A DNA stretch of 64,000 nucleotides from Protaetiibacter mangrovi (GCF_024752305.1 NZ_JANTHX010000004.1:62001-126000), one strand, 5' to 3'; counted from the stretch's first letter, positions 1-9,305 are shown. The notes: a model not told the origin generated them from the letters alone. A program made the numbers and translations.

Positions 1-2
1 GC

Positions 3-416
3 CCCTTCCGCGCCTACGGGTTCTCGAAGCACGCCGTGCAGGCCTTCCATCTGGAACTCGCCCGGCGCCTGACCGCGGCGGGCGACTCGCGGATGTCGCT
101 GCTCGCGCATCCGGGATGGGCGACGAACTCGTACGCGTCGAAGCGCCCGGGCATCACCGACCGCGATCCGGTCGGCGGCCGCGTCTTCGAGACGCTCACG
201 GGATGGATCGGCCAGGGCAAGGATCAGGGTGCCTGGCCCGCGGTGCGCGCCGTCGCCGACCCGGATGCCGTGAACGGCATGTACTTCGGCCCCCGTCGCC
301 AGCTCTCCGGCGTGCCCGTGCCGACGTCGCCGGTCGCCTCATCCGCCGACCCCGCGTTCGGCGCCGCCCTGTGGGCCGACGCCGAAGAGAAGACCGGCAT
401 CCGCTTCCCGCTCTGA
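3..416 (+). CDS. SDR-family oxidoreductase, C-terminal part (5' end outside window)
   Basis: The frame is open from the window edge, so the start and the Rossmann nucleotide-binding half are missing. The visible part begins PFRAYGFSKHAVQAF, which contains the YxxxK catalytic pair of short-chain dehydrogenases (Tyr then Lys four residues later). It is followed by SLLAHPGWATN, the usual post-catalytic PG segment of the protochlorophyllide-reductase/retinol-dehydrogenase-like SDR branch. The protein would use NAD(P)H, but the substrate cannot be told. It ends at TGA 414-416, followed by a palindromic intergenic element and the convergent purL gene. Family assignment is firm; function beyond oxidoreductase is not. 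Confidence 0.85.
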   Translation, partial: PFRAYGFSKHAVQAFHLELARRLTAAGDSRMSLLAHPGWATNSYASKRPGITDRDPVGGRVFETLTGWIGQGKDQGAWPAVRAVADPDAVNGMYFGPRRQLSGVPVPTSPVASSADPAFGAALWADAEEKTGIRFPL

Positions 417-420
417 CCCC

Positions 421-514
421 GGACACCCGCGCGTGCCGTTGGACACCGCCCCGCGGGTGTCTGAGGTGGCACAGACATGTCTATGCCGACCTGGACACCG
501 CCGGGCGGGTGTCC
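421..514. repeat. Intergenic palindromic element, word GGACACC
   Basis: Between the convergent SDR and purL genes the word GGACACC occurs at about 421, 441 and 493, and its inverse GGTGTC at about 455 and 508. This gives nested hairpins, for example GACACCCGC (422-430) with GCGGGTGTC (453-461). There is no T-tract on either strand, so it is not a classical intrinsic terminator, although it may end transcription from both sides. It is one of several loci with the same architecture but a different word. Confidence 0.6.
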
Positions 515-538
515 GACGGCCGCCGGGGGCGTCCGAGC

Positions 539-2830
539 TCAGGCGAAGCGGGCGCGCAGCGGCTCGCGGAAGGTGGCCGTGAGCTCGTCGACGGATGCCG
601 TGAACGCCCCCTGGACCTCGAGGGTCGGCTCCGAGTCGGTGACGCCGACGCGCAGCACCGGGTAGCCGCGCCCCTCGCAGAGGCGGGTGAACTTGACGTC
701 CTCCTCGCGCGGCACGGCGACCAGCACGCGGCCCGTCGACTCGGAGAACAGCGCCGTCGCCAGGTCGACGCCGTCGCGGGTGAGCAGCTCGTCGAGGAAC
801 ACCCGGGCGCCGACGCCGAAGCGCAGCACCCCCTCGGCGAGGGCGATCGCGAGACCCCCGTCGGCGAGGTCGTGGGCCGCGTTGAGCAGGCCCTCGTAGG
901 CGGCGGCCGACAGCAGCGAGGCGAGCTCCTTCTCGGCGTCGAGGTCGACGGCAGGCGGGCGGCCCCCGAGGTGCCCGTGCACGACGCCCGCCCAGGCGGA
1001 GCCGTCGAGCTCGAGCGCGGTGGTGCCGAGCAGGTAGAGGTTGTCGCCCGCGTCCTGCCAACCCGACGGCACGCGGCGGCCCACGTCGTCGATGGTGCCC
1101 ATCACGGCCACGACGGGCGTCGGGTGGATCGGCACGTCGCCGGTCTGGTTGTAGAACGACACGTTGCCGCCGGTCACCGGGATGCCGAGCTGCAGGCATC
1201 CGTCGGCGAGCCCCTCGACGGCCCGCGAGAACTGCCACATCACCTCGGGGTTCTCCGGCGAGCCGAAGTTGAGGCAGTCGGAGACCGCGACCGGGGTGGC
1301 GCCGGTGACGGCGACGTTGCGGTACGCCTCGGCGAGTGCGAGCTGGGCGCCCTGATACGGGTCGAGGTAGCAGTAGCGGCCGTTGGCATCCGTGGCGAGC
1401 GCGAAGCCGAGGCCCGAGCCCTCGTCGACGCGCACCATGCCGCCGTCCTCCGGGAAGCTCAGGGCGGTGTTGCCGAGCACGTACTTGTCGTACTGCGAGG
1501 TGATCCAGCTCTTGTCGGCCAGGTTCGCCGAGCCGAGCAGGGTGAGGGTCTGCGCCTTCAGCTCGTCACCGGCCGTCGGGCGCGCGAGACCGGATGCCGA
1601 GTCGGCGTTCACATGGTCGATCCACGTCGGGTAGGCGACGGGCCGCTCGTACACGGGTCCGTCGACCGCGACCGTGCGCGGGTCGACGTCGACGATCGTC
1701 TCGCCCTTCCAGTCGATGACGAGCCGCCCGGTGCCGGTGACCTCGCCGAGCACGCTCGCCTCGACATCCCAGCGGTCGATGACCGCGAGGAACGCCTCGA
1801 GCTTCTCCGGCGTCACGACCGCCATCATGCGCTCCTGGCTCTCGGACATGAGGATCTCCTCGGCCGTGAGCGTGGGGTCGCGCAGCAGCACCTCGTCGAG
1901 CACGATGTGCATGCCGCCGTCGCCGTTCGAGGCGAGTTCGGAGGTGGCGCACGAGATGCCGGCCGCGCCGAGGTCCTGGATGCCCTCGACGAGCTCGCCG
2001 CGGTACAGCTCGAGGCAGCACTCGATGAGCACCTTCTCCATGAACGGGTCGCCCACCTGCACGGCGGGGCGCTTGCGTCCCGAGCCCTCGTCGAACGACT
2101 CGGACGCCAGGATGGATGCGCCGCCGATGCCGTCGCCGCCGGTGCGGGCGCCGAACAGCACCACCTTGTTGCCGACGCCGCGGGCGTTGGCGAGGTGCAG
2201 ATCCTCGTGACGCAGCACGCCGACCGCGAGCGCGTTGACGAGCGGGTTGGCCTGGTAGATCGGGTCGAACCACGTCTCGCCACCGATGTTCGGCAGGCCG
2301 AGGCAGTTGCCGTAGAACGAGATGCCCGAGACGACGCCCGGCACGACGCGCGCGGTGTCGGGGTGGTCGAGCGCGCCGAAGCGCAGCGCGTCCATGACGG
2401 CCACAGGGCGCGCGCCCATCGAGATGATGTCGCGCACGATGCCGCCGACGCCGGTCGCGGCGCCCTGGAACGGCTCCACGTAGCTCGGGTGGTTGTGGCT
2501 CTCGATCTTGAAGGTGACGGCCCAGCCCTCGCCGATGTCGACGACGCCCGCGTTCTCGCCCATGCCCACCATGAGGTTCTTCGTCATCTCGGGGCTGACC
2601 TTCTGCCCGAACTGCCGCAGCCACACCTTGGAGCTCTTGTAGGAGCAGTGCTCGCTCCACATCACCGAGTACATGGCGAGCTCGCCGCTCGTGGGGCGGC
2701 GGCCGAGGATCTCGCGGATGCGCTGGTACTCGTCGGTCTTGAGGCCGAGGGCGGCGTAGGGCTGCTCGCGCTCGGGTGTGGCGGCGGCGTTCTCGACGGT
2801 GTCGACGACGTGCGTCGCGGGGGTGCTCAC
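539..2830 (-). CDS. purL: Phosphoribosylformylglycinamidine synthase subunit PurL
   Basis: This 763-residue protein has the length of the small, class II PurL, which works as a complex with PurS and PurQ (both encoded at 6930-7879). The complex converts FGAR, ATP and glutamine to FGAM in step four of de novo purine synthesis in the cytoplasm. The N-terminal region carries the substrate-site segment SYKSSKVWL and the ATP-binding stretch [19 protein letters not shown] typical of PurL, and two AIRS-type halves follow. The start is GTG at 2830 with GAGGAG about 10 nt upstream. A -10-like TAGGAT (2872-2877) gives a leader of roughly 35-40 nt that shares a motif with purS and purF. It is transcribed alone, convergent with the SDR and divergent from the MscS gene. 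Confidence 0.97.
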   Translation of the reverse strand: MSTPATHVVDTVENAAATPEREQPYAALGLKTDEYQRIREILGRRPTSGELAMYSVMWSEHCSYKSSKVWLRQFGQKVSPEMTKNLMVGMGENAGVVDIGEGWAVTFKIESHNHPSYVEPFQGAATGVGGIVRDIISMGARPVAVMDALRFGALDHPDTARVVPGVVSGISFYGNCLGLPNIGGETWFDPIYQANPLVNALAVGVLRHEDLHLANARGVGNKVVLFGARTGGDGIGGASILASESFDEGSGRKRPAVQVGDPFMEKVLIECCLELYRGELVEGIQDLGAAGISCATSELASNGDGGMHIVLDEVLLRDPTLTAEEILMSESQERMMAVVTPEKLEAFLAVIDRWDVEASVLGEVTGTGRLVIDWKGETIVDVDPRTVAVDGPVYERPVAYPTWIDHVNADSASGLARPTAGDELKAQTLTLLGSANLADKSWITSQYDKYVLGNTALSFPEDGGMVRVDEGSGLGFALATDANGRYCYLDPYQGAQLALAEAYRNVAVTGATPVAVSDCLNFGSPENPEVMWQFSRAVEGLADGCLQLGIPVTGGNVSFYNQTGDVPIHPTPVVAVMGTIDDVGRRVPSGWQDAGDNLYLLGTTALELDGSAWAGVVHGHLGGRPPAVDLDAEKELASLLSAAAYEGLLNAAHDLADGGLAIALAEGVLRFGVGARVFLDELLTRDGVDLATALFSESTGRVLVAVPREEDVKFTRLCEGRGYPVLRVGVTDSEPTLEVQGAFTASVDELTATFREPLRARFA

Positions 2831-2860
2831 GGGGGAGTGCTCCTCAGAACGGGGCGAGCG

Positions 2861-2877
2861 GGAACGCCCCCATCCTA
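2861..2877 (-). promoter_or_regulatory. purL promoter and conserved purine leader motif
   Basis: On the minus strand a -10-like TAGGAT (2872-2877) is followed at once by GGGGGCGTTCCCGC. The same core, GGGGCGT(T/A)C, follows the -10 box of purS and purF in this window. The leader then runs to the GTG start at 2830 and carries GAGGAG as ribosome binding site. Confidence 0.55.
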
Positions 2878-2922
2878 CCGGCGGGGTGGCGAGCGGACGG
2901 GCGTGTGGGGGAGGCTGGAGCG

Positions 2923-3978
2923 ATGGGAATCCTCGACACCCCGGCCATCGGAACCCACACCTGGCTCGAGTTCGTGCTCGCGGTCGCGATCGTGGCGGTG
3001 GTCGCCGTGGCGGCGACCTTCCTGCTCAACTTCGTCGTCGCGGCGGTCGCCCGGCGCCGCGGGTGGGATCTCGCGAAGATCGGACGCATCCTGCGCCCGT
3101 TCCTGACGCTGCTGACGATCATCGGGCTCTGGATCGCGATGGTCGTGACGCTGCCGGAGGCCGACTGGCGGGTGCCGCTGACGCACCTCGCGGTGATCCT
3201 CGTGATCGCCGTCTCGGCCTGGCTGCTCGCCGGGATCGTGTCGTTCGCGTTCGAGGCCGTGCGGTTGAGGTACCCGATCGACGTCGCCGACAACAGCAAG
3301 GCGCGGCGGGTGCGCACGCAGCTCGACATCCTGCACCGGGTGGCGGGCGCCGTGATCATCACGATCGCGATCGGTGCGATCCTGCTGACCTTCCCGGGGG
3401 TCTCGGCGCTCGGCGCGAGCGTGCTGGCCTCGGCGGGTGTCGCGGGTGTGGTCGCCGGTCTCGCCGCGCAGACGACGCTGTCGAACGTCTTCGCGGGGGT
3501 GCAGCTCGCGTTCTCGGACGCCATCCGCGTCGACGATGTCGTAGTCGTCGAGGACGAGTGGGGCCGCATCGAGGAGATGACGCTCAGCTACGTGGTGGTG
3601 CGGATCTGGGACGACCGCCGGCTCGTGCTGCCGTCGACCTACTTCACGACCACGCCGTTCGCCAACTGGACCCGGCACGCGAGCGCCATCACCGGCACCG
3701 TCGAGCTCGACGTCGACTGGTCGGTGCCGATCTCCGCGCTGCGGGCCCGCTTCGACGAGGTGCTGTCGGGGCAGAAGCTGTGGGACCGTCGCGCCTCGGG
3801 CGTGCAGGTCACGGAGGCGACCGGCGGCATCGTCCGCGTGCGGCTGCTCATGACCGCCGCCGACTCGGGCTCGCTGTGGGACCTGCGCTGCATCATGCGC
3901 GAGGCGATGGTCGAGTGGGTGCGGGAGGCCTCGCCGCGGGCCGTTCCGCGCACCCGTGTCGAGATGCTCGAGGAGTGA
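2923..3978 (+). CDS. MscS-family mechanosensitive ion channel
   Basis: This 351-residue membrane protein has hydrophobic segments near residues 14-42, 50-73, 84-108 and 140-158. A glycine/alanine-rich pore helix follows ([17 protein letters not shown], about 159-175), then the MscS beta domain with [10 protein letters not shown] and the characteristic PSTYF..FANWTR. Such channels open under membrane tension and release solutes during hypo-osmotic shock. The ATG at 2923 is preceded by GGGAGG and a purine-rich stretch; an in-frame upstream extension is rejected because it runs into the purL promoter. The extra N-terminal helices make it longer than E. coli MscS, as is common in actinobacteria. 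The gating or solute range cannot be judged. Confidence 0.93.
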   Translation: MGILDTPAIGTHTWLEFVLAVAIVAVVAVAATFLLNFVVAAVARRRGWDLAKIGRILRPFLTLLTIIGLWIAMVVTLPEADWRVPLTHLAVILVIAVSAWLLAGIVSFAFEAVRLRYPIDVADNSKARRVRTQLDILHRVAGAVIITIAIGAILLTFPGVSALGASVLASAGVAGVVAGLAAQTTLSNVFAGVQLAFSDAIRVDDVVVVEDEWGRIEEMTLSYVVVRIWDDRRLVLPSTYFTTTPFANWTRHASAITGTVELDVDWSVPISALRARFDEVLSGQKLWDRRASGVQVTEATGGIVRVRLLMTAADSGSLWDLRCIMREAMVEWVREASPRAVPRTRVEMLEE

Positions 3979-4041
3979 CGCTGGCGGTTTCCCGCGCGTG
4001 CGTGACCGTCTCGCCGGTGTCGCGGGCGCGCGTCGACCCGC

Positions 4042-4053
4042 GACGATGAGCGC
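4042..4053 (+). promoter_or_regulatory. Candidate -10 box for leaderless hydrolase mRNA
   Basis: GACGAT (4042-4047) is followed by 6 nt and the ATG at 4054. This matches the xANNNT-N6-start pattern seen at many genes here; no ribosome binding site is needed. Confidence 0.4.
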
Positions 4054-4620
4054 ATGAGCCTCCACCGCGTCGTCGTGCTGCACGGGTACACCGCGCATCC
4101 GGGCAAGCACTGGTTCGGCTGGCTGCGCGACGAGCTCGCCCCGCGGGGTGTCGCGGTCGAGGTGCCCGCCCTGCCCGACACCGACGATCCGCGCGCCGAC
4201 GCCTGGACGGATGCCGCGGTCGCGGCGATCGGGCGGGTGGACGCCGGCACCGCCGTGGTGGGGCACAGCCTCGGCACGATCACCGCGATCCGGGCCGTGG
4301 GGCGTGCGTTCGCGGACCAGCCGGATGCCCGCCTCGGGTCGCTCGCGCTCGTCGCGTCGTTCGTCGACCCGGTGCCGATCTATCCCGAGCTCGACCCGTT
4401 CACGGTCGGGCTCCCCGCGCTCGACGCGCTGGCGGCGCGCATCGATCGGCGCCTCGTCGTCCGCTCCGACGACGACCCGGAGGTGCCGATCGCGCTCACG
4501 GCACCGGTCGCCGGCGGACTCGACGCCGAGCTCACCGTGGTGCCGGGCGCCGGGCACTTCTGCGAATCCGACGGGGTGACGGCCCTTCCGGTGCTCGCCG
4601 ACTGGCTCGCGCGGGGGTGA
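4054..4620 (+). CDS. RBBP9/YdeN-type serine hydrolase
   Basis: This 188-residue alpha/beta-hydrolase is close to the usual size of the RBBP9/YdeN family. It begins with VVVLHGYTAHPGKHWFGWL, matching the LHG..g.....W..WL start of that family. The nucleophile elbow GHSLG places the catalytic serine at residue 72. DDDPEVP supplies the expected acid region and GAGHF the histidine near residue 168. These enzymes are small cytosolic serine hydrolases, mostly of unknown substrate. Its TGA and the stop of the convergent TetR gene form the two ends of the 12-bp palindrome TGAGGCGCCTCA (4618-4629). Confidence 0.85.
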   Translation: MSLHRVVVLHGYTAHPGKHWFGWLRDELAPRGVAVEVPALPDTDDPRADAWTDAAVAAIGRVDAGTAVVGHSLGTITAIRAVGRAFADQPDARLGSLALVASFVDPVPIYPELDPFTVGLPALDALAARIDRRLVVRSDDDPEVPIALTAPVAGGLDAELTVVPGAGHFCESDGVTALPVLADWLARG

Positions 4621-4626
4621 GGCGCC

Positions 4627-5250
4627 TCAGCCCGCGCGGCGCACGCCGGCGGCGGGCAGGATGATCTCGTCGATGTTCGAGATCAGGAACTCGCGGTCGA
4701 CCGGCAGCTGCAGCATGAGGGTGCGGTAGGCCACGAGCGAGGGGCCGAGCAGGCACAGCTTCTCGACGTCGACGTCGGCGGGGATCTCGCCGCGCTCGAT
4801 CGCCCGCTGGAAGAAGACCCGGTTGATGGCGGCACGCGGCTCGATGAGCGCACTGCGGGCGGCATCCGCGAGCTCGGGGTTGTTCGCGAGCATCGAGGCG
4901 ATGCCGATCATGACGCGCAGTTTGCGCTCGCCGTCTCGGATGCTCGGCGGCTTGATCATGGCGACGAGGTCGCCGCGCAGGCTGCCGGTGTCGGGCAGGG
5001 CGGTGAGGTCGACGTCGCGCGACTTCATGCAGGCGACGGCGTCGAGCACGAGCTCGGACTTGGACGCCCAGCGGCGGTAGACGGTGGCTTTGCCGGCCTT
5101 CGCGCGCGAGGCGACCATGTCGATCGTCATGCCCTCGTAGCCGCAGTCGACGAGCACGTCGAGTGCGGCGTCGAGGATGTCCTGGTCGCGTCCGGGGTCT
5201 CGGCGGCGGCCCAGCTTCGGCTTCTCCTCGACGAGGTCGGCCTGCGTCAT
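4627..5250 (-). CDS. TetR-family transcriptional regulator of the divergent efflux gene
   Basis: This 207-residue protein has a TetR N-terminal DNA-binding domain at about residues 22-68, containing AALDVLVDCGYEGMTIDMVA and KATVYRRWASKSELV. A C-terminal all-helical ligand/dimer domain of the TetR_C_16-like type follows. The ATG at 5250 is chosen because the HTH then lies at the normal distance from the N-terminus and GGGAG lies upstream. Longer in-frame extensions would run through the operator. It is divergent from an MFS drug exporter with a strong palindrome between the two starts, so it probably represses both genes until a toxic ligand binds. The ligand is unknown. Confidence 0.92.
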   Translation of the reverse strand: MTQADLVEEKPKLGRRRDPGRDQDILDAALDVLVDCGYEGMTIDMVASRAKAGKATVYRRWASKSELVLDAVACMKSRDVDLTALPDTGSLRGDLVAMIKPPSIRDGERKLRVMIGIASMLANNPELADAARSALIEPRAAINRVFFQRAIERGEIPADVDVEKLCLLGPSLVAYRTLMLQLPVDREFLISNIDEIILPAAGVRRAG

Positions 5251-5282
5251 CGCCGCCGTCTCCCTTCGTCGATCCGCGGCCA

Positions 5283-5290
5283 ACATTACC
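5283..5290 (-). promoter_or_regulatory. Candidate -10 box of the tetR gene
   Basis: On the minus strand TAATGT lies about 33 nt upstream of the tetR ATG, between that gene and the 28-bp palindrome. The regulator's own promoter would therefore be under the same operator. Confidence 0.4.
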
Positions 5291-5315
5291 AGCGGGTTAA
5301 CTTCCGGAACCGATG

Positions 5316-5343
5316 ATATCCGAAACTCTCCAGTTTCGTATAT
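5316..5343. promoter_or_regulatory. TetR operator: 28-bp near-perfect palindrome
   Basis: The core is CGAAACT-CTCC-AGTTTCG (5321-5338), a perfect 7-bp inverted repeat. It is flanked by one mismatched pair and then a further perfectly paired ATAT/ATAT (5316-5319 and 5340-5343). It lies in the divergent gap between tetR and the MFS gene, ends 10 nt before the MFS ATG at 5354, and covers an in-frame ATG at 5342. Size and position are those of a TetR-family operator controlling both directions. Confidence 0.8.
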
Positions 5344-5353
5344 GGTGTCCCTC

Positions 5354-6847
5354 ATGCCTGACAACTCCACCCCCCAGAGCGGCCGCCGCCGCTGGATCAC
5401 CCTCGCGGTGGTCGGCCTCGCCCAGCTCATGGTCGTGCTCGACGCGACCGTCGTGAACATCGCGCTACCGTCGGCGCAGGCCGACCTCGGCTTCTCGAAC
5501 GGCGACCGCCAGTGGGTCATCACCGCCTACTCGCTCGCCTTCGGCAGCCTGCTGCTGCTCGGCGGCCGCGTCTCCGACCTCATCGGCCGCAAGCGCACCT
5601 TCCTGATCGGCCTCGTGGGCTTCGCCCTCGCCTCCGCCCTCGGCGGCGCGGCGGGCTCGTTCGAGCTGCTCGTCGCCGCCCGCGCGCTGCAGGGGGCCTT
5701 CGGCGCGCTGCTGGCTCCCACCGCGCTCGCCGTGCTCACCACGACCTTCGTGATCCCGAAGGAGCGGGCCCGCGCGTTCGGCGTCTTCGGGGCGATCGCG
5801 GGAGCGGGCGGGGCGGTCGGCCTGCTGCTCGGCGGGTTCCTCACCGAGTCGCTCGACTGGCGCTGGAACCTCTACATCAACGTCGTGATCGCCGTGGTGG
5901 CGTTCGCCGGCGCCCTCGTCTTCGTGCCGGCGATCGACCGCAGCGGTCCGCGTCCGAAGCTCGACCTGCCGGGCACGGTGCTCGTCTCCGGCGCCCTCTT
6001 CGGGATCGTCTACGGCTTCTCCAACGCCGAGACCGAGGGCTGGGACTCGCCCCTCACCTGGGGTGTGCTCGCGGCTGCGGCGGTGCTGCTGGTCGCCTTC
6101 GTGCTCTGGCAGCGCCGGGCGGCGCATCCGCTGCTGCCCCTCTCGATCGTGCTCGACCGCAACCGCGCCGCGGCGTACTCGTCGGTGCTCATCGCGGGCG
6201 CCGGGATGTTCGGGATCTTCCTCTTCGTCACCTACTTCATGCAGGTCACGCTGGGGTACTCGCCGATCCAGACGGGTCTCGCGTTCCTCCCGATGATCGG
6301 CATGCTCGTGCTGGCGGCGCAGCTGGGCACCAACCTGCTGCTCCCGCGCTTCGGCCCGAAGGTCATGGTGCCCACCGGCATGGCGCTCGGCGTCGTCGGC
6401 ATGGTGCTGCTGACCGGACTGGATGCCGACAGCAGCTACGCGCCGCACATCCTGGTGCCGCTCATGGTGCTCGGCACCGCGATGGGGACGATCATGCCGG
6501 GCTCGATGCAGACCGCGACGCTCGGGGTGGACCGCTCGTTCGCGGGCGTCGCGTCGGCGCTCGTCAACACGAGCCAGCAGGTCGGCGGCTCGATCGGCAC
6601 GGCGCTGCTCAACACCCTCGCGGCCACCGCGGCGGCCGACTACCTGGCCGCCCACGTGCCCGTCACGCCCGAGATCGCGGCGGATGCGGCGATCCACAGC
6701 TACGCGACCGCGTACTGGTGGGGCGCCGGGTTCTTCGCGGTCGGCGCCGTCATGTCCGCCCTCGTGTTCCGCCGCCGCGGGCACGGCCTGTCACTCGGCA
6801 ACGCCCACCCGCCGGCATCCGAGGACGCCCCGGCGCTGGCGCACTGA
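5354..6847 (+). CDS. MFS multidrug efflux transporter, EmrB/QacA (DHA2) type
   Basis: This 497-residue protein has about 14 predicted membrane spans, the number typical of DHA2 drug:proton antiporters. GRVSDLIGRKRTF matches MFS motif A between spans 2 and 3, and GAIAGAGGAVGLLLGGFL matches the antiporter motif C. The start RRRWITLAVVGLAQLMVVLD is a standard opening of actinobacterial EmrB-like exporters. It would pump hydrophobic compounds out of the cell at the expense of the proton gradient. The ATG at 5354 has no good ribosome binding site; an in-frame ATG at 5342 sits in the operator and is a possible alternative. The divergent TetR regulator and the palindrome indicate ligand-induced expression. 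Confidence 0.93.
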   Translation: MPDNSTPQSGRRRWITLAVVGLAQLMVVLDATVVNIALPSAQADLGFSNGDRQWVITAYSLAFGSLLLLGGRVSDLIGRKRTFLIGLVGFALASALGGAAGSFELLVAARALQGAFGALLAPTALAVLTTTFVIPKERARAFGVFGAIAGAGGAVGLLLGGFLTESLDWRWNLYINVVIAVVAFAGALVFVPAIDRSGPRPKLDLPGTVLVSGALFGIVYGFSNAETEGWDSPLTWGVLAAAAVLLVAFVLWQRRAAHPLLPLSIVLDRNRAAAYSSVLIAGAGMFGIFLFVTYFMQVTLGYSPIQTGLAFLPMIGMLVLAAQLGTNLLLPRFGPKVMVPTGMALGVVGMVLLTGLDADSSYAPHILVPLMVLGTAMGTIMPGSMQTATLGVDRSFAGVASALVNTSQQVGGSIGTALLNTLAATAAADYLAAHVPVTPEIAADAAIHSYATAYWWGAGFFAVGAVMSALVFRRRGHGLSLGNAHPPASEDAPALAH

Positions 6848-6852
6848 CCCCA

Positions 6853-6919
6853 CCCGCGAGAGTACGCACATCCGCGTACTCTCGCGGGTGAGAGCCCGCA
6901 GATGTGCGTACTCTCACGG
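6853..6919. repeat. Intergenic repeat, word GAGAGTACGC (copy A)
   Basis: The gap between the convergent MFS and purQ genes holds GAGAGTACGC(A), its inverse GCGTACTCTC, and a further inverse copy GTGCGTACTCTC. It aligns without gaps to 61949-62015, and I count 54 of 67 identical positions. It has no T-tract. It represents a dispersed, palindromic, non-coding element. Confidence 0.85.
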
Positions 6920-6929
6920 AGGGGCGCGG

Positions 6930-7634
6930 TCAGACGCGGGCGAGCACCGACTCGATCGCCGACTGGAAGAAGCGGAGGCCGTCGACCCCCGAGCGCATCG
7001 CGTCCGGGGTGTCGGGGCCGAAGCCCGGCTCGGTCGCGTGCTCGGGGTGCGGCATGAGGCCCACGACGTTGCCGCGCTCGTTCGTGAGCCCGGCGATGTC
7101 GCGGAGCGAGCCGTTGGGGTTCACGTCGAGGTAGCGGAAGGCGACGAGCCCCTCGCCCTCGAGACGGTCGAGCGTCTCGTCGGTGGCGATGTAGCCGCCC
7201 TCGCCGTTCTTGAGCGGGATGACGATCTCGTCGCCGGCCTCGAACTGCGAGGTCCACGCGGTCGACGCGTTCTCGACGCGCAGGCGCTGGTCGCGGCAGA
7301 TGAAGTCGCCGTGGTCGTTGCGGATGAGGCCGCCGGGCAGCAGCTGCGACTCGACGAGGATCTGGAAGCCGTTGCAGATGCCGAGCACCGGCATCCCGGC
7401 GTTCGCCGCCGAGATCACCTCGGACATGATCGGGGAGTGCGCCGCGATCGCGCCGCAGCGCAGGTAGTCGCCGTAGCTGAAACCGCCGGGGAGCACGATC
7501 GCGTCGACGCCCTGCAGCTCGTGGTCGCCGTGCCACAGGGCGACGGCCTCGCCGCCCGCGAGTCGCACGGCGCGCTGCGCGTCGCGGTCGTCGAGCGAGC
7601 CGGGGAAGGTGACGACGCCGATCCGGACGGCCAT
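6930..7634 (-). CDS. purQ: Phosphoribosylformylglycinamidine synthase subunit PurQ (glutaminase)
   Basis: This 234-residue class-I glutamine amidotransferase has the nucleophile in GICNGFQ (Cys87), an oxyanion region in [14 protein letters not shown], and the catalytic His-Glu in MPHPEHATE near residue 204. It hydrolyses glutamine and passes ammonia to PurL, with PurS as bridging subunit. Its ATG overlaps the TGA of purS as ATGA (7631-7634), so translation of the two is coupled. It faces the MFS gene across a dispersed palindromic repeat. Confidence 0.97.
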   Translation of the reverse strand: MAVRIGVVTFPGSLDDRDAQRAVRLAGGEAVALWHGDHELQGVDAIVLPGGFSYGDYLRCGAIAAHSPIMSEVISAANAGMPVLGICNGFQILVESQLLPGGLIRNDHGDFICRDQRLRVENASTAWTSQFEAGDEIVIPLKNGEGGYIATDETLDRLEGEGLVAFRYLDVNPNGSLRDIAGLTNERGNVVGLMPHPEHATEPGFGPDTPDAMRSGVDGLRFFQSAIESVLARV

Positions 7635-7879
7635 CAGGCGACCTTGACCGCGACGACGTCCTCGATGACCTGGTTCGAGAGGAACTCCTCGGCCAGCCGC
7701 TGCGCCTCGGCGAGCACGGCATCCGTGACCTCGCCGTCTACGGTCAGCTCGAAGCGCTTGCCGATGCGCACGGCGCTGAAGGTCGACGAGCCCTGCTTGG
7801 CGATGGCACCCGCGGTGGCCTTGCCGGCCGGGTCGAGCAGCTCGGGCTTCGGCATGACCTCGACGACGATGGTGGGCAC
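7634..7879 (-). CDS. purS: Phosphoribosylformylglycinamidine synthase subunit PurS
   Basis: This 81-residue protein is the size of PurS and starts [20 protein letters not shown], the family's N-terminal signature. PurS dimers hold PurL and PurQ together and shape the ammonia channel. The GTG at 7879 has GGGAG about 9 nt upstream. A longer in-frame start would extend into the upstream kinase gene and is not supported. It is the first gene of purSQ. The promoter (TAGACT, 7920-7925 on the minus strand) overlaps the stop codon of the kinase gene. Confidence 0.96.
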   Translation of the reverse strand: MPTIVVEVMPKPELLDPAGKATAGAIAKQGSSTFSAVRIGKRFELTVDGEVTDAVLAEAQRLAEEFLSNQVIEDVVAVKVA

Positions 7880-7905
7880 GGACGACTCCCGGGATTCGAG
7901 GGGGC

Positions 7906-7925
7906 GGGGAACGCCCCTCAGTCTA
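7906..7925 (-). promoter_or_regulatory. purSQ promoter and conserved purine leader motif
   Basis: Minus strand: TAGACT (7920-7925) followed by GAGGGGCGTTCCCCGC. GGGG-CGTT-CCCC (7906-7917) is a perfect inverted repeat. The core GGGGCGTTC is shared with purL and, with one change, purF. About 45 nt separate the -10 box from the GTG start. Confidence 0.55.
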
Positions 7926-8529
7926 CGGCCAGCACCTCGTCGGCACGGCACGCGGTGCCGCGGATGAGGGCGGCGTTCGCCTCGTCGGGGCCGAGCGCCC
8001 AGGCGCGGGCGGCATCCGGGTCCTTGCCGTGCGCGACGTGCCGCGCGATGAGCCGGGCGCGCCGGGTCTCGGGATCGAGGGCGAGGTAGGCGCTCGCGTC
8101 GAGCAGCCCGAGCACCCGCTCCCAGCCGTCCTGATCGTGCAGCAGGTAGTTGCCTTCGACGACCACGATGCGGTGCTCCGGACGGATGCGGATCGCGTCC
8201 GGCACCGGCTCCTCGACGTCGCGGTCGAAGCCGGGTGCCCGCACCTCGCCGTAGTCGGCGCGCACCCGCTGCAGCACGGCCACGAAGGCGTCGACGTCGA
8301 AGGTGTCGGCGGCGCCCATCCGCTCGCGTCGGCCGAGTTCGACGAGGCGCGCCTGCGGCAGGTGGAAGCCGTCCATGGGCAGCACCGCCGCATCCGGGCC
8401 GAGCTCGGCGGCCAGGCGAGCCGCGACGGTCGACTTGCCCGCGCCCGGCTCGCCCGCGAGGCCCGCGATCACCCGAGCGCCTGCTGCGGCGCGCGCCCGC
8501 AGCTCGTCGGCGAACCCGGCGGCGTTCAC
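7918..8529 (-). CDS. P-loop nucleoside/nucleotide kinase family protein
   Basis: This 203-residue protein has a Walker A motif in [17 protein letters not shown] (about residues 24-40), the kinase segment [14 protein letters not shown], and VVVEGNYLL, the Walker-B-like strand of the uridine kinase/pantothenate kinase-like group. In that group it resembles bacterial proteins related to uridine kinase and fructose-transport-linked YggC rather than Udk itself; the substrate is not known. The GTG at 8529 overlaps the TGA of the upstream SGNH gene as GTGA, so the two are translated as a coupled pair. Its own stop overlaps the purSQ -10 box. Confidence 0.85.
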   Translation of the reverse strand: MNAAGFADELRARAAAGARVIAGLAGEPGAGKSTVAARLAAELGPDAAVLPMDGFHLPQARLVELGRRERMGAADTFDVDAFVAVLQRVRADYGEVRAPGFDRDVEEPVPDAIRIRPEHRIVVVEGNYLLHDQDGWERVLGLLDASAYLALDPETRRARLIARHVAHGKDPDAARAWALGPDEANAALIRGTACRADEVLAVD

Positions 8530-9305
8530 GACTCCGCGTGCGAGACGTGCGCGATCTCGGACAGCCCGCGGAACCACGCGTCCTCGACGGTCCAGCGGGC
8601 CCAGTCGGCGTAGCCCGACGAGGAGGGGTGGAACAGGTCGCGCGCGAAGAAGCCGGGACCGTAGGGCGGCGGGACCTGCTCGGTGATCATCCAGCGCTCG
8701 TCGCGGGCGATCTCTCGCCGGGCGACGCGCTCGAGGTTGCGGGAGTGGCGGTAGAGGGTCGACCGCAGCGGGTCGGGCAGCAGCTCGAAGCGCGCGAAGA
8801 TCGGCAGGTTCGACATCAGGATGCGCGCCTCGGGCAGCCGGTCGCTCAGCGTCGTCAGCAGCAGCCGCAGGTCGCGGCCGAACGCCCGAGCCGAGCGGGC
8901 GTGGATGGCGTCGTTCGCGCCGAGGCTCACGAACACGAGGTCGGCGGGGCGCGCCAGCGCGTCGGTCAGGTGCCGTTCGAGGAACTGCGCCGTGTCGGCG
9001 CCGTTCTCGCCGACGGCGCGCCAGATCACGCCGCGACCGGTGCGGGCCTGCAGTTCGCGGGCGAGCGAGCCGGGCAGCGCCTCGTCCTGCGTGGCCGCGC
9101 CGGTGCCCGCGGCGGTCGAGTCCCCGATCACCAGCAGCCGCAGCGGATCGGGGCCGGCGAGCTTGCCCTCCCAGGGGAGGGCGGCATCCGGCAGTCGCTC
9201 GACGGCCGCCTCGAGCTTCTTCTTCTGGGCCAGGATCCGCGGTCCGTGCAGCACCATGTAGCCGCGGCTCGCGCGCAGCCCCCGGGGGTGGACAGGGTCG
9301 TTCAC
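8526..9305 (-). CDS. SGNH/GDSL-family hydrolase
   Basis: This 259-residue protein carries the SGNH blocks in order: VIGDSTAAGTG (block I, nucleophile Ser in GDS), the block II Gly in VGENGADT, LGANDAIH (block III, Asn), and DLFHPSSSGY (block V, Asp and His). This family includes esterases, lipases and carbohydrate deacetylases. No signal peptide or membrane span is visible, so it is probably cytoplasmic. The GTG at 9305 lies 6 nt after a TACACT box, so the mRNA is probably leaderless. Its stop overlaps the start of the kinase gene. Confidence 0.9.
   Translation of the reverse strand: MNDPVHPRGLRASRGYMVLHGPRILAQKKKLEAAVERLPDAALPWEGKLAGPDPLRLLVIGDSTAAGTGAATQDEALPGSLARELQARTGRGVIWRAVGENGADTAQFLERHLTDALARPADLVFVSLGANDAIHARSARAFGRDLRLLLTTLSDRLPEARILMSNLPIFARFELLPDPLRSTLYRHSRNLERVARREIARDERWMITEQVPPPYGPGFFARDLFHPSSSGYADWARWTVEDAWFRGLSEIAHVSHAES

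Noticed and set aside
2831-2922. Purine riboswitch in the purL leader
   Set aside because: The leader of about 40 nt is too short and lacks the three-way junction sequence.
116-3106. A 996-codon plus-strand frame across purL
   Set aside because: It is antisense to purL, which has all family motifs and a start with ribosome binding site.
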